A DNA stretch of 64,000 bases from Salinisphaera sp049568105 (lineage in GTDB: Bacteria; Pseudomonadota; Gammaproteobacteria; Nevskiales; Salinisphaeraceae): NCBI RefSeq assembly GCF_049568105.1, contig NZ_CP145335.1, forward strand, positions 1,488,001 through 1,552,000. The letters are read 5' to 3'. The notes under the pieces are model-generated. The model was not told where the DNA came from and did not search any database. It saw only the letters and a list, made by a program, of their open reading frames with translations. The translations under genes and the position numbers were made by a program. Below, piece after piece: positions 41,715 through 50,777 of this stretch (position 1 is its first letter; each line of letters opens with the position of its first letter).

Positions 41715-42154
41715 CAACAGTCGATGCGGCGGCTTCGCCGCCGCCCTGGTGGGTCTGGGCCGGCGCGCTGCTTGCGGCGGCAGCGGCGCCGTTTGTCCTG
41801 ACTGTGCTCGGTGCGGCCGACTGGCGCCGGCAGCCGCCTGCGCCAGCGAGCCTGTTCTGGTTTGTGTTACTGGGGCCGTTGGTCGAGGAGATCCTGTTCC
41901 GCGGTGGGCTACAGGAATGGCTGCTGCGCCGGCGCATGCCGGCGCTCGGACCCTGGAGTCTGGCCAACGCGCTGGCGAGTGCGGCGTTCGTTGTACTGCA
42001 CGGCTTCAGCCACCCGCCAATCTGGGCGCTGGCAACGCTGTTGCCAGCACTGGTTATCGGCTGGTTCTACGAACGCGGCCGGGCACTCTGGCGGCCGGTA
42101 CTGCTGCATATGATCTATAACGCGGTTTTCTTCGGTGCGCTGACGAGTTCGTGA
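41654..42154 (+). CDS. mrtJ: CPBP-family intramembrane glutamic protease (MrtJ-like sortase)
   Basis: About 166-residue membrane protein of the CAAX protease/bacteriocin-processing (CPBP) family. Motif 1 is EEILFRGGLQEWLLRRR (EExxxR), motif 2 FVVLHGFSH and motif 3 HMIYNAVFF, embedded in hydrophobic helices. It overlaps the end of the metalloprotease gene carrying a matching sorting tail, so it probably cleaves that tail. The start is uncertain: a GTG at 41654 fits the family length, while a TTG at 41618 and a CTG at 41693 are alternatives; none has a strong ribosome site. The name MrtJ rests on my recall of the JDVT-CTERM system, so treat it as likely rather than proven. Confidence 0.8.
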   Translation: MAAHAEPGRRSTALASSLGLTTVDAAASPPPWWVWAGALLAAAAAPFVLTVLGAADWRRQPPAPASLFWFVLLGPLVEEILFRGGLQEWLLRRRMPALGPWSLANALASAAFVVLHGFSHPPIWALATLLPALVIGWFYERGRALWRPVLLHMIYNAVFFGALTSS

Positions 42155-42245
42155 ATCGACGAGTTTGCTAACATGCCGAACCGAGCCGCCGTTGCCGACA
42201 ACCCTGTGTGCAATGGTGGACCAGGCCGACACGCAAAGGTCCGAG

Positions 42246-42794
42246 ATGAGTCAGTCCGATATTTTCATGGCCCTGGAAGAGGGCCTCAAACAGGCCGGAT
42301 CGGTGCAGACGCCGGGTGAGACCCACGGCACGCTGACCGGCATGCTCTGTATCGACAACGAACACCCGCCGGCTGCGGCCGTCGACGACGTTGAAACCGA
42401 CAACCTGAATACGGCCCTGTCTGCGCTGGCCGAGATGACGCTTGAGGGGTTGTTCGATCCCGATCTGAGTTTCAAGCCATTGTTGCCCAACGACGATACG
42501 GCCTCGTTGGAAACAAGGGTGACCGCCTTGGCGCGCTGGTGCGCCGGTTTTCTGTTCGGGCTGAGCTATCGCGGCGATTTTTCGCCGGATCAGCTGTCGC
42601 CAGAGGTCCGCGAAGTCGCCGGCGATCTGATCGAGTTGTCCAAGGCCGAACTCACCGCCGAGGACGCCGAATCCGAAAACGGCGAAGCCGACTATGCTGA
42701 ACTGGTCGAATACGTGCGGGTTGGGGTTCAGATGATCTTTCTCGAACTGCAACCCAAGCGTGAAGGCCCGCAAACCAGGGAGACCCTGCATTGA
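42246..42794 (+). CDS. ygfB: UPF0149 family protein (YgfB/YecA-like)
   Basis: 182-residue all-helical cytoplasmic protein of the UPF0149 family. Recognisable segments are THGTLTGMLC near the N-terminus, LTLEGLFDPDLSFKPLLPNDD-type text (about residues 62-80), RWCAGFLFGLSY (about 99-110) and EVREVAGDLIELSKA. Its biochemical role is unknown in this organism; YgfB in Pseudomonas affects beta-lactamase expression. ATG at 42246 follows aaggtccgag; an ATG at 42213 would add 11 residues. It is the first gene of the chain ygfB-pepP-ubiH-ubiI, as in E. coli. Confidence 0.9.
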   Translation: MSQSDIFMALEEGLKQAGSVQTPGETHGTLTGMLCIDNEHPPAAAVDDVETDNLNTALSALAEMTLEGLFDPDLSFKPLLPNDDTASLETRVTALARWCAGFLFGLSYRGDFSPDQLSPEVREVAGDLIELSKAELTAEDAESENGEADYAELVEYVRVGVQMIFLELQPKREGPQTRETLH

Positions 42795-44131
42795 TTCTCG
42801 ACCAGTCGCATTTGAACCACGCCGATGATCCGGCCGATCATGCCAAGCGCCGTGCTGCGCTGGCCGACCAGATCGGCGCGGGCGGTATTGCTGTGGTCGC
42901 CGCCACGCCCGAGCGCAATCGCAATAACGACGTCGACTATCCGTACCGGTCGAACAGCGATTTCCGGTATCTGACCGGCTTTGGCGAGCCGCAGGCGATT
43001 GCCGTGCTCGCCCCCGGTCATGAGCGCGGCGAATACATCCTGTTCTGTCGCGAGCGCGACCCGGCAGCCGAGACCTGGAACGGCCATCGGGCCGGAACCG
43101 ATGGCGCGGTCACGCGTTTCGGCGCCGATGCGGCTTATCCCATCGACGAGTTCGATCAGCGCATCGGTGAGTTGTTGAGCGGCCGTGAGCGGCTGTATAT
43201 GACCCAGGGCATCCACCCCGAGTTTGAGCAACAGCTCATGAGCCGGCTCAACGATCTGCGTGCCCGCGGCCGGCATGCGGCGCCGCCCGAGCACATCGTC
43301 TCGATCAACAGTGTCGTGCACGAAATGCGGCTGCGTAAAAGCGAGGCCGAACTCGCGCTGATGCGCGAAGCGGCTAAGGTGTCGGCGGCCGGGCATCGCG
43401 CGGCCATGCAGGCCGCTGCCCCCGGGGTCTACGAATACCAACTCGAGGCCACGTTGCACTATGTGTATGGCCTTAACGGTATGCACTGGGCCTACCCGAC
43501 CATCGTCGGGGCCGGGGCCAACGGCTGCGTGCTGCACTATGTCGAAAATGCTGCCGAGATCGCGGATGGCGATCTGGTGTTGATCGACTCCGGGGCCGAA
43601 TATCGGGGTTATGCCGGTGACATCACCCGCACCTTTCCGGCCAACGGCCGGTTCTCCGAGGCCCAGCGCCGTGTCTACGATATCGTGCTCGCCGCCAACG
43701 AGGCCGGGATTGCCGCCTGCCGGGCCGGCAACAAGGCCAATGCTTCGCATCAGGCAGCATTGCATGTGCTGGTCGACGGCCTGCTGGAGCTCGGCTTCGT
43801 TTCCGGCGATCGCGAATCGGTGATCGCCGACGAAAGTTACAAACGGTTTTTCATGCACGGCACCAGCCACTGGTTGGGCATGGACGTACACGACGTCGGG
43901 GTCTACAAGCAGGCCGGCGAATGGCGCGAACTCGAGCCGGGTATGGTGCTGACCGTCGAACCGGGGCTGTATATCCCGCCGGGTACCGAGGGCGTGGATA
44001 AGAACTACTGGGGCATCGGCATTCGGGTCGAGGATGACGTGGTGGTTACCCGCGGCGAGCCCGAGATCATGACTGGCGATGTGCCGAAGGCCCCGGCCGA
44101 GATCGAAGCCTTGATGCGCGAGGCTTCGTGA
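42791..44131 (+). CDS. pepP: Xaa-Pro aminopeptidase (PepP)
   Basis: 446-residue dinuclear-metal aminopeptidase that releases N-terminal residues next to proline. The start is a TTG overlapping the ygfB stop. The N-terminal domain has RNNDVDYPYRSNSDFRYLTGF. The C-terminal creatinase fold has the metal ligands in VLIDSGAEYRGYAGDITRTF (two Asp, about residues 263-275), HGTSHWLGMDVHDVG (His), MVLTVEPGLYI (Glu) and GIRVEDDVVVT (Glu). It matches E. coli PepP (441). Stop overlaps the ubiH start (GTGA). Confidence 0.97.
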   Translation: MILDQSHLNHADDPADHAKRRAALADQIGAGGIAVVAATPERNRNNDVDYPYRSNSDFRYLTGFGEPQAIAVLAPGHERGEYILFCRERDPAAETWNGHRAGTDGAVTRFGADAAYPIDEFDQRIGELLSGRERLYMTQGIHPEFEQQLMSRLNDLRARGRHAAPPEHIVSINSVVHEMRLRKSEAELALMREAAKVSAAGHRAAMQAAAPGVYEYQLEATLHYVYGLNGMHWAYPTIVGAGANGCVLHYVENAAEIADGDLVLIDSGAEYRGYAGDITRTFPANGRFSEAQRRVYDIVLAANEAGIAACRAGNKANASHQAALHVLVDGLLELGFVSGDRESVIADESYKRFFMHGTSHWLGMDVHDVGVYKQAGEWRELEPGMVLTVEPGLYIPPGTEGVDKNYWGIGIRVEDDVVVTRGEPEIMTGDVPKAPAEIEALMREAS

Positions 44132-45372
44132 ACGCCGATTACGACATCGCGGTGGTCGGCGGCGGTTTGGCCGGGGCGAGCCTCGCCTGTGCGCTGTCCG
44201 ACACGGGATTACGGATCGCCCTGATCGAGGCCGTAGCCTTCGATGCGCCGGCCGATGAGAACCTGCAGGCGCGAACCACGGCCTTGGCCTGGGGTACCCG
44301 GGCGATGTTCGATGAACTCGGCCTGTGGTCGGCGATGGCCGACGAAGCGGCCGCTATCGAGCGTCTGCATGTATCCCAGGCCGGCCATTTCGGCCGGGTT
44401 ACGGTTGCGGCCGCCGAGTACGACCTGCCGGCGCTGGGCTATGTCGTGCCCAACGTTGCCATGATCTCGGTCCTGCGCGATCGGCTGGCCGATCTGGATG
44501 ATGTCGATGTCATCGCGCCGGCGACTTTTCAGGGGCTGGCCTATGACGAAACCGGGGCGGCCGAACTCACCGTGGTCGAAGGCAACACCGAGCGACGCCT
44601 GTCCACGCGCCTTCTGATCGGCGCCGACGGCACCCACTCGGCGGTGCGTTCTGCGCTCGGCATCGGTGCGCGCCTCGACGACTACGGCCAGTCTGCAATC
44701 GTGACCAAGGCCCGATCCGAGCGCCCGCATGCCGGCTGTGCCTACGAGCGGTTCACGCCCAGCGGCCCGGTCGCGCTGTTACCGTTCCAGCACGATACCT
44801 GTGCCGTGGTATGGACGGTGCCGAGCGCCGAGGCGAAGCGCCTACTCGATCTCGATGACACGCACTTCACTGCCGAACTGCAGCAGGCTTTCGGTGGCCG
44901 GCTCGGGAGCCTCGAACTGGCCGGGCCGCGCGGTGCCTATCCGCTGGTGCGGCTGCTCTGCGACACCGCAGTCGGCCGGCGCGCCGCCTTGATCGGCAAT
45001 GCCGGCCATGCGCTACATCCGGCAGCGGCCCAGGGTTTCAACCTGGCGATTCGCGATGCGCTCGGCCTGGCCGAAACGCTGCGCGAGCATCAGGCGTTGG
45101 CGGGCGTGGATTTCGATCCAGGCGAGCCGGATATGCTGGCGGCCTGGGCCGAGGGCCGCCGCCCGGACCAGCACCGGGTGGCCAATTTCACCGACCGCGT
45201 CGTGCGGTTGTTCTCCAATCGTATTCCCGGACTCGGCCATGCCCGGGGGGCCGGCCTGTTCGGCCTGTCGCTGGCGCCGGGGCTGCGCAGCGATATGGCC
45301 CGTCGCAGCATGGGGCTGGCGTTGCTGTCCGATGCGACGCACCGCCGCGCAGAAGGATGGTCGAAAACATGA
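44128..45372 (+). CDS. ubiH: Ubiquinone hydroxylase UbiH (2-octaprenyl-6-methoxyphenol hydroxylase)
   Basis: 414-residue FAD monooxygenase of ubiquinone biosynthesis. It starts with a GTG 4 bases inside the pepP stop. The dinucleotide-binding start is YDIAVVGGGLAGASLA (about residues 4-19). LLIGADGTHSAVRSALG (about 168-184) is the DG motif, and GNAGHALHPAAAQGFNLAIRD (about 290-310) is the second FAD-phosphate motif. Paralogous to the next gene. The assignment UbiH rather than UbiF/L rests on order (pepP-ubiH-ubiI). Confidence 0.93.
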   Translation: MNADYDIAVVGGGLAGASLACALSDTGLRIALIEAVAFDAPADENLQARTTALAWGTRAMFDELGLWSAMADEAAAIERLHVSQAGHFGRVTVAAAEYDLPALGYVVPNVAMISVLRDRLADLDDVDVIAPATFQGLAYDETGAAELTVVEGNTERRLSTRLLIGADGTHSAVRSALGIGARLDDYGQSAIVTKARSERPHAGCAYERFTPSGPVALLPFQHDTCAVVWTVPSAEAKRLLDLDDTHFTAELQQAFGGRLGSLELAGPRGAYPLVRLLCDTAVGRRAALIGNAGHALHPAAAQGFNLAIRDALGLAETLREHQALAGVDFDPGEPDMLAAWAEGRRPDQHRVANFTDRVVRLFSNRIPGLGHARGAGLFGLSLAPGLRSDMARRSMGLALLSDATHRRAEGWSKT

Positions 45373-46571
45373 CGACAAGACCCCGCTACGACGTCGCCAT
45401 CGTGGGCGGCGGCATGGTCGGCGCAGTATTGGCCGTGGCATTGGCCGAAGCCGATTTCCATGTCGCACTGGTTGAGGCGAAACAGCCCAAACCAATGGAT
45501 CCCGAGGCCGATTTCGATCTACGCCAATCGGCGATCGCCCCGGGCCCGCGTCGGGTGCTGGATAATCTGGGGCTATGGGAGCGTGTACCCAAACACCGGA
45601 TCTGTCCGTTCACCGGCATGAAGGTCTGGGAGGCCGGGCATAGCGACCAACTGTTTCTCGAACATACCGCCGTCGGCCTGTCCGAGCTCGGGCATATTGT
45701 CGAGAACGCGCTGATCGTCGACTCGGCCTGGCAGGCCTTCGAGCGAGTCGATGTCTACTGTCCGGCGATGATGGCCGATCTGGCAGTCGGCGACGATATG
45801 GCGCGTATCACGCTCGAAGACGAGCAGGAAATCACGGCAGCCCTGGTGGTCGGTGCTGAAGGCGCCAATTCGGCGGTACGCCAGGCCGCCGGGATTCCGA
45901 CCACCGGTTGGGGCTATGGCCAGCGCTGTACAGTCGGCACGGTGACGCCGGAACGGCATCATCGCCATATCGCCTGGCAGCGGTTCACCGAGACCGGGCC
46001 GGTGGCTTTCTTGCCGCTGGCCGACGGACGTTGTTCGCTGGCCTGGCATGCCGATGAAGCCGTAGCCAATGAAATCGCCGAGCTCGACGATGAGCGTTTT
46101 TGCGAGCGACTGTCCGAAGCCAGCGGCCATGCGCTGGGCCGGATCGAGCATATGGGCAGCCGCGGGGCGTTCCCGCTCAAGCTCATGCATGCCCAGCGCT
46201 ATGTGCAGCCGCGGGTCGCACTGGCCGGCGATGCCGCCCATGTGGTCCATCCGATGGCCGGGCAGGGCGCCAACCTGGGGCTGATGGACGTTGCCGAGTT
46301 GGTGGCCGCGCTCGAGGCCGGACGGGCTGCCGGCGCCGATGCCGGCGATCTGACGTTTCTCAAGCGTTATCAGCGTGCACGCATGACCGACAATCTGTTG
46401 ATGCTGGGCGCGACCGACGGCCTGAAACGGCTCTACGGCAGCCGCAATCCGATTCTGCGGGGCCTGCGCGGTCTGGCGATTTCCGGTTCGACACGGCTGG
46501 CGCCGATCCGACAGATCATGATCCATCAGGCCACCGGGCTGTCTGCGAACGGGCCGCGGCTGTTGCGCTGA
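45369..46571 (+). CDS. ubiI: Ubiquinone hydroxylase UbiI/VisC family
   Basis: 400-residue FAD monooxygenase, probably the C5-hydroxylase of ubiquinone synthesis. RYDVAIVGGGMVGAVLAVAL opens the fold; VVGAEGANSAVRQAAG is the DG motif (with AEG in place of ADG, a common variant) and LAGDAAHVVHPMAGQGANLGLMD is the FAD motif. I chose the ATG at 45369, which gives the 4-base overlap seen throughout this operon; an ATG at 45357 is also open. Last gene of the ygfB-pepP-ubiH-ubiI operon; no clear terminator follows. Confidence 0.92.
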   Translation: MTTRPRYDVAIVGGGMVGAVLAVALAEADFHVALVEAKQPKPMDPEADFDLRQSAIAPGPRRVLDNLGLWERVPKHRICPFTGMKVWEAGHSDQLFLEHTAVGLSELGHIVENALIVDSAWQAFERVDVYCPAMMADLAVGDDMARITLEDEQEITAALVVGAEGANSAVRQAAGIPTTGWGYGQRCTVGTVTPERHHRHIAWQRFTETGPVAFLPLADGRCSLAWHADEAVANEIAELDDERFCERLSEASGHALGRIEHMGSRGAFPLKLMHAQRYVQPRVALAGDAAHVVHPMAGQGANLGLMDVAELVAALEAGRAAGADAGDLTFLKRYQRARMTDNLLMLGATDGLKRLYGSRNPILRGLRGLAISGSTRLAPIRQIMIHQATGLSANGPRLLR

Positions 46572-46957
46572 GGCCATCGCGCCGGAGTCGGCTCTGGCAC
46601 GCAACGACAGCGCCGATGGCCCGGCCCATGTATTGTGGGGTGGCCGCACACCGGTCGCGGCGCACAGCCGGTGCGATGGGGCTGGAGTTGGCGCCGGTTA
46701 GCCACGGGCCAGGTGCTGTGTTGTATGCCAGGCTGCGCTGGACACCACGTGCTCGACAAGCTGCGAGTCGCGGCATCAACGCGTATTATCCCCCTGAACT
46801 CGCAATGCCGACGAGGCCTGGGCCGGGTTTCTATAGGCGGTCCATGGCAGGCGGACAAACGCCATGCATGGACGACATCGTGGCGATCCTGCGTGGGCGT
46901 GCTCGCGGAACGCGTTGCGCCGCGCGCTAGAGCTTGTTGGGATGTCGTCCTGGCGCT
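46572..46957 (+). other. Non-coding stretch after ubiI
   Basis: About 390 bases with short overlapping open frames of no recognisable family. No terminator with a T run is evident. The dispersed repeat follows at 46958. Confidence 0.4.
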
Positions 46958-47198
46958 GCATTGCCGCCCCAAATCAGGGCTGGCGAGGCGCGAGCCGCCG
47001 GTTCTAGGCGTGCCCCGATCAAGGCGCGTCATGCGGCCCGACACGATTTGCGGCATAACCTTTCGAAACAACGGCTGTTGGCCGCCATCCAGCGTTGCTG
47101 CTCATGGACGTCGTGCCACGATGCTGTACTCGTGGCGCCTCGGCTTGCAGCTCAACAGCCTTCGGCGCGGACTCGCAGGAAACCTCAACACGCCCCAA
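46958..47198. repeat. Dispersed intergenic repeat, copy 3
   Basis: Aligns without large gaps to copy 2 (9041-9270) and more weakly to copy 1 (5675-5868). Shared strings with copy 2 include cgaaacaacggctgttgg, gcgcctcggcttgc and gcgcggact/gcgcggacg, with attgccgccccaaatc and gcgcgagccgcc at the left end. The copy sits upstream of the gcv promoter region, about 220 bases before the -35 box. Confidence 0.8.
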
Positions 47199-47418
47199 GC
47201 CTCGTCTTGCGCTCTATCGTCCGTCTTCCAGCCAGTGCCTCGCACGGAGTCGGACAACGGCGGAATAGGTCCGTAGGGGAGATTGCCGCCCGAATGCGCC
47301 CGAGCACTGGGGCTATGGCGTTCTGAATGCATAGCTCACGGCCGCCACTGTGCGCAGCTTGGGCCCTGCGTACGGACGAGACCTTCACCGCCCATGGCTC
47401 GTTTCTGGATTGACCAGC

Positions 47419-47447
47419 TTGGATTCGCGCGGCCGGGTCGGTATAGT
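47419..47447 (+). promoter_or_regulatory. Predicted sigma-70 promoter of the gcv operon
   Basis: TTGGAT (47419-47424), a 17-base spacer and TATAGT (47442-47447). Transcription would begin about 7 bases on, just before the glycine riboswitch at 47467. Spacing and position are good. Confidence 0.6.
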
Positions 47448-47466
47448 AAAAGCCTCGATCGCAAAA

Positions 47467-47645
47467 CGCTTGGGAGAGTGCGGGTTAGGCCCGCCGCCGA
47501 AGGCGCAATTCCGCCCGGAAACGCTCAGGCCCATGGACCAAGCGCGGGTCGGCCGATACGGCTGGCCACGATCGACTCTGGAGAGCAACCGCCACAATGC
47601 GGTTCACCGACGGGGCGAATCTCTCAGGTGCCAGGACAGAGGGGC
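47467..47645 (+). promoter_or_regulatory. Tandem glycine riboswitch (gcvT element)
   Basis: Two glycine aptamers in tandem. Aptamer 1: P1 helix cgcttgg (47467-47473) with ccaagcg (47538-47544), conserved gggagag, ccgaaggcgcaa and cgctcaggc. Aptamer 2: P1 ctctg (47576-47580) with cagag (47637-47641), conserved ggagag, caccgacggggcgaa and tctcaggtgccaggacagagg. About 29 bases link them. It lies 70 bases before gcvT and should switch the operon on when glycine is abundant. Confidence 0.95.
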
Positions 47646-47714
47646 GGCGGGACACTAAGCCCGGCCTTGTTTGTAGCTGCCACGGTTCACCACCGCAACG
47701 AAAGAGTCGATCGC

Positions 47715-48827
47715 ATGGCCAATAACCATACGCCGCTCCATGATGAGCATGTCGCGCTTGGCGCTAAGCTGGTGGATTTCGCCGGTTGGGACATGCCGAT
47801 CAACTACGGTTCCCAGATCGCCGAGCACAAGGCTGTGCGCGAAGGCGCTGGTATGTTCGATGTCTCGCACATGCGCCCGGTCGATATCCGAGGCGCGGGC
47901 GCGCGCGATCTGCTGCGCCGCGTACTGGCCAACGACGTAGCCAAGATCGACGAAACAGGCCGGGCTTTTTATACCTGCATGCTTAACACCCGCGGCGGGG
48001 TGATCGACGATCTGATCGTCTATCATCTCGGCGATAACTGGTATCGCGCGGTAGTCAACGCGGCCACCGCGGAAAAGGATATGGCTTGGCTGAGTAGCCA
48101 GGCCCGAAATTTCGACGTCGATCTGGCGACCCGCGACGATCTGGCAATCATCGCCGTTCAAGGCCCGAAGGCCCGCGAGTTGACCTACAGCGCGCTCGAC
48201 GACGAGCAGGCCGGGGCGGCTGCCGAGCTCAAGCCGTTTCGGGCGGCCGTCGTCGGCGAATGGTCGATCGGCCGGACCGGCTATACCGGCGAAGACGGCT
48301 TCGAAATCGTGCTGCCGGCCGATGCCGCGGTCGATCTGTGGCGTGCGCTGCTCGAGGCAGGCGTCGAGCCGATCGGTCTCGGAGCCCGCGATACGCTGCG
48401 CCTGGAAGCTGGGCTGAATCTCTACGGCCAGGATATGGACGAAGACACCACGCCGCTGGAATCCGGGCTGGGCTGGACCGTGGCGTTCGAGCCCGCCGAT
48501 CGCGATTTCATTGGTCGGGAATCGCTGGAGGCGGTGCGCGATCAGAGTCCGCGCAAGCTGGTCGGGCTCGTCCTCGAAGGTCGGGGCGTGATGCGCCACG
48601 GCGCGGCCGTGCGGGCTGCCGACGACGAATCGACCGAAGCCCAGCATGCCGAAGGCGAGATCACCAGCGGCAGCTTTGCGCCGACGTTGTCGCGCTCGAT
48701 CGCGCTGGCCCGGGTGCCGGTCGAATGGGAGCAGCGCGTACAGGTTCATGTACGCGGCAAGTGGCTGACGGCGTATGTCGTGGCTTACCCATTCGTGCGC
48801 AACGGCAAGATCCGTATCGACCTGTAG
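47715..48827 (+). CDS. gcvT: Glycine cleavage T protein (aminomethyltransferase)
   Basis: Folate-dependent T protein that releases ammonia and makes 5,10-methylene-tetrahydrofolate. The 370-residue protein begins TPLHDEHVALGAKLVDFAGWDMP and has FDVSHMRPVDIRG, LNTRGGVIDDLIVY, the folate-binding RTGYTGEDGFEI (about residues 191-202), GLGARDTLRLEAGLNLYGQ and the C-terminal ITSGSFAPTLSRSIAL. Start at 47715; the frame continues upstream through the riboswitch but is not coding. First gene of the riboswitch-controlled operon. Confidence 0.97.
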   Translation: MANNHTPLHDEHVALGAKLVDFAGWDMPINYGSQIAEHKAVREGAGMFDVSHMRPVDIRGAGARDLLRRVLANDVAKIDETGRAFYTCMLNTRGGVIDDLIVYHLGDNWYRAVVNAATAEKDMAWLSSQARNFDVDLATRDDLAIIAVQGPKARELTYSALDDEQAGAAAELKPFRAAVVGEWSIGRTGYTGEDGFEIVLPADAAVDLWRALLEAGVEPIGLGARDTLRLEAGLNLYGQDMDEDTTPLESGLGWTVAFEPADRDFIGRESLEAVRDQSPRKLVGLVLEGRGVMRHGAAVRAADDESTEAQHAEGEITSGSFAPTLSRSIALARVPVEWEQRVQVHVRGKWLTAYVVAYPFVRNGKIRIDL

Positions 48828-48940
48828 TCAGCCGTCGCGCCCGGTCTTGACCCACCTGGCCGGCTTTGCCTCGGCGCGCCGGCCTGCGTATCGCTTATCA
48901 TTTTCGGCTCATTACCAAGCGGCCAATCAAGGGGAAGAAC

Positions 48941-49336
48941 ATGAGCGAAATTCCGAACGAACTGTCCTATACCAAGACCCACGAATGGATCGGTAACGAT
49001 GGCGACGGCACGATCACCGTCGGCATCACCGAATACGCCCAGGGTTCGCTTGGTGATCTGGTGTTCGTCGAACTGCCAGAAGTCGGCGACAAGTTCGGCC
49101 CGGGCGATGCCGTCGCGGTGGTCGAATCGGTCAAGGCCGCCTCCGATATTTATGCGCCGCTGGCCGGCGAGATCGTCGAAATCAACGAAGAGCTGGCCGA
49201 TTCACCGGAGCGGGTCAACGAAGATCCATTTGGTGAAGGCTGGTTGTTCAAGATGACGATCAACGACACCGAACAGCTGTCCGGACTGCTCGACGCTGAA
49301 GCCTATGGCGAGATCGTCGAGGCCGAAGAGGACTGA
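48941..49336 (+). CDS. gcvH: Glycine cleavage H protein
   Basis: 131-residue carrier whose lipoyl-lysine shuttles aminomethyl groups between P, T and L proteins. The lipoylation site is Lys65 in VVESVKAASDIY, and ITEYAQGSLGDLVFVELPEVG and EINEELADSPERVNEDPFGEGWL complete the family pattern. ATG at 48941 has an aaggggaag ribosome site. It lies 113 bases after gcvT. Confidence 0.97.
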   Translation: MSEIPNELSYTKTHEWIGNDGDGTITVGITEYAQGSLGDLVFVELPEVGDKFGPGDAVAVVESVKAASDIYAPLAGEIVEINEELADSPERVNEDPFGEGWLFKMTINDTEQLSGLLDAEAYGEIVEAEED

Positions 49337-49397
49337 TCCTCAACCAGCGCCGGCCCTGGCGTCGGCGCTTTTCCCCGGCTTTCAACCACGAGACGTT

Positions 49398-50777
49398 ATG
49401 CCGTTTATTCCGCACACCGACCACGACATCAACGACATGCTCGCCACGATCGGGGCGGACAGCGTGGATGCGCTGTTTTCCGAAATCGACCCGTTGCTGC
49501 GCGATGTCGATATTTCGGCCGTACCCGAACGTGCCAGCGAGCAGGCCGTAACCCGGCTGATGCACGAGCGGGCCGCCCGCGATTCGGGGGGGCTGTGCTT
49601 TATCGGCGCCGGGGCCTACGAGCACCATATTCCGGCTGCGGTCTGGGAAATTACCACCCGCGGCGAATTCTACAGTGCCTATACGCCGTATCAGCCGGAA
49701 GCCAGTCAGGGCACGCTGCAGGTCGTCTATGAGTACCAGACGATGATGAGCGGGCTGACCGGTATGGACGTGGCCAACGCCTCGCTTTATGACGGGGCGT
49801 CGGCGCTGGCCGAGGCGGTGCTGATGGCGGTGCGGGCCAACCGCAAGTCCAAGGCGTCGCGGGTACTGATGCCGGCCAGTGTGCATCCGTTCTATCGCGA
49901 GGTCGCGCACAACATCTGCGCGAACCAGAACATCACGTTTGAGAGCATCGGCTTCGATCCCGCCACTGGCAAGATCGACCAAGCTGCACTCGAGGCCTGG
50001 GCCGATGAGGACGTCACCGCCGTGGTGATTCCGCAACCGAACTTCTTCGGCGTGCTGGAAGACGTCGATGCATTGACCGACTGGGCCCAGAACAACGGTG
50101 CGCTGGCGATCGGCGTGGTCAATCCGGTGTCGTTGGCGCTGCTCACACCGCCCGGCGAGTGGGGCAGCAGCGAAGGCGCCGACATCGTGGTTGGCGAAGG
50201 CCAGCCGCTCGGCGCGCCGTTGGCCGGCGGCGGACCCTATTTCGGGATTCTGTGCTGTCGCAAGAAACATGTACGCCAGATGCCTGGCCGCGTGGTCGGC
50301 CGGACCCAGGACATCGACGGCCGCGAAGGCTATGTGCTGACGCTGCAGCCGCGCGAGCAGCATATCCGTCGCTCCAAGGCGACCTCCAATATCTGTACCA
50401 ATCAGGGGCTGTTGGTCACCGCGGCGACGATTCACATGAGTCTTCTCGGCCCGGCGGGGCTGGAAAATGTGGCTGCCACCTGTGCAGCGACCACCCGCGA
50501 CCTGGCCAAGCGACTGCGCGCCCTCGATGGTGTCGAGCCAGTGTTCGATGCGCCGTATTTTCATGAATGCGCGCTGCGGTTGCCGGTCGCCGCCCAGCCA
50601 GTGCTGGATGCGCTGGCCGAGCGCGGCATTCTCGGCGGTTTGGCGCTGTCGCGTTTCTATGCCGAGATGGACGATGTCGTACTGATCTGTGCGACCGAAA
50701 CCAAGACCGAGAGCGACCTGGCCGCCTACGCCGATGCGCTTTCGGAAGTATTGACCGAAATGGCGGAGGCCGCCTGA
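49398..50777 (+). CDS. gcvPA: Glycine dehydrogenase (decarboxylating) subunit 1
   Basis: N-terminal half-type P protein (459 residues) of the two-subunit form of glycine decarboxylase. Recognisable: MPFIPHTDHDINDMLATIG, LCFIGAGAYEHHIPAAVWEI (about residues 68-87), YTPYQPEASQGTLQVVYEYQ, ASLYDGASALAEA and NEGQPLG-type VVGEGQPLGAPLAGGGPYFG. It forms a heterotetramer with GcvPB, the PLP-binding subunit. The stop shares one base with the tpx start (TGATG). Confidence 0.96.
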   Translation: MPFIPHTDHDINDMLATIGADSVDALFSEIDPLLRDVDISAVPERASEQAVTRLMHERAARDSGGLCFIGAGAYEHHIPAAVWEITTRGEFYSAYTPYQPEASQGTLQVVYEYQTMMSGLTGMDVANASLYDGASALAEAVLMAVRANRKSKASRVLMPASVHPFYREVAHNICANQNITFESIGFDPATGKIDQAALEAWADEDVTAVVIPQPNFFGVLEDVDALTDWAQNNGALAIGVVNPVSLALLTPPGEWGSSEGADIVVGEGQPLGAPLAGGGPYFGILCCRKKHVRQMPGRVVGRTQDIDGREGYVLTLQPREQHIRRSKATSNICTNQGLLVTAATIHMSLLGPAGLENVAATCAATTRDLAKRLRALDGVEPVFDAPYFHECALRLPVAAQPVLDALAERGILGGLALSRFYAEMDDVVLICATETKTESDLAAYADALSEVLTEMAEAA

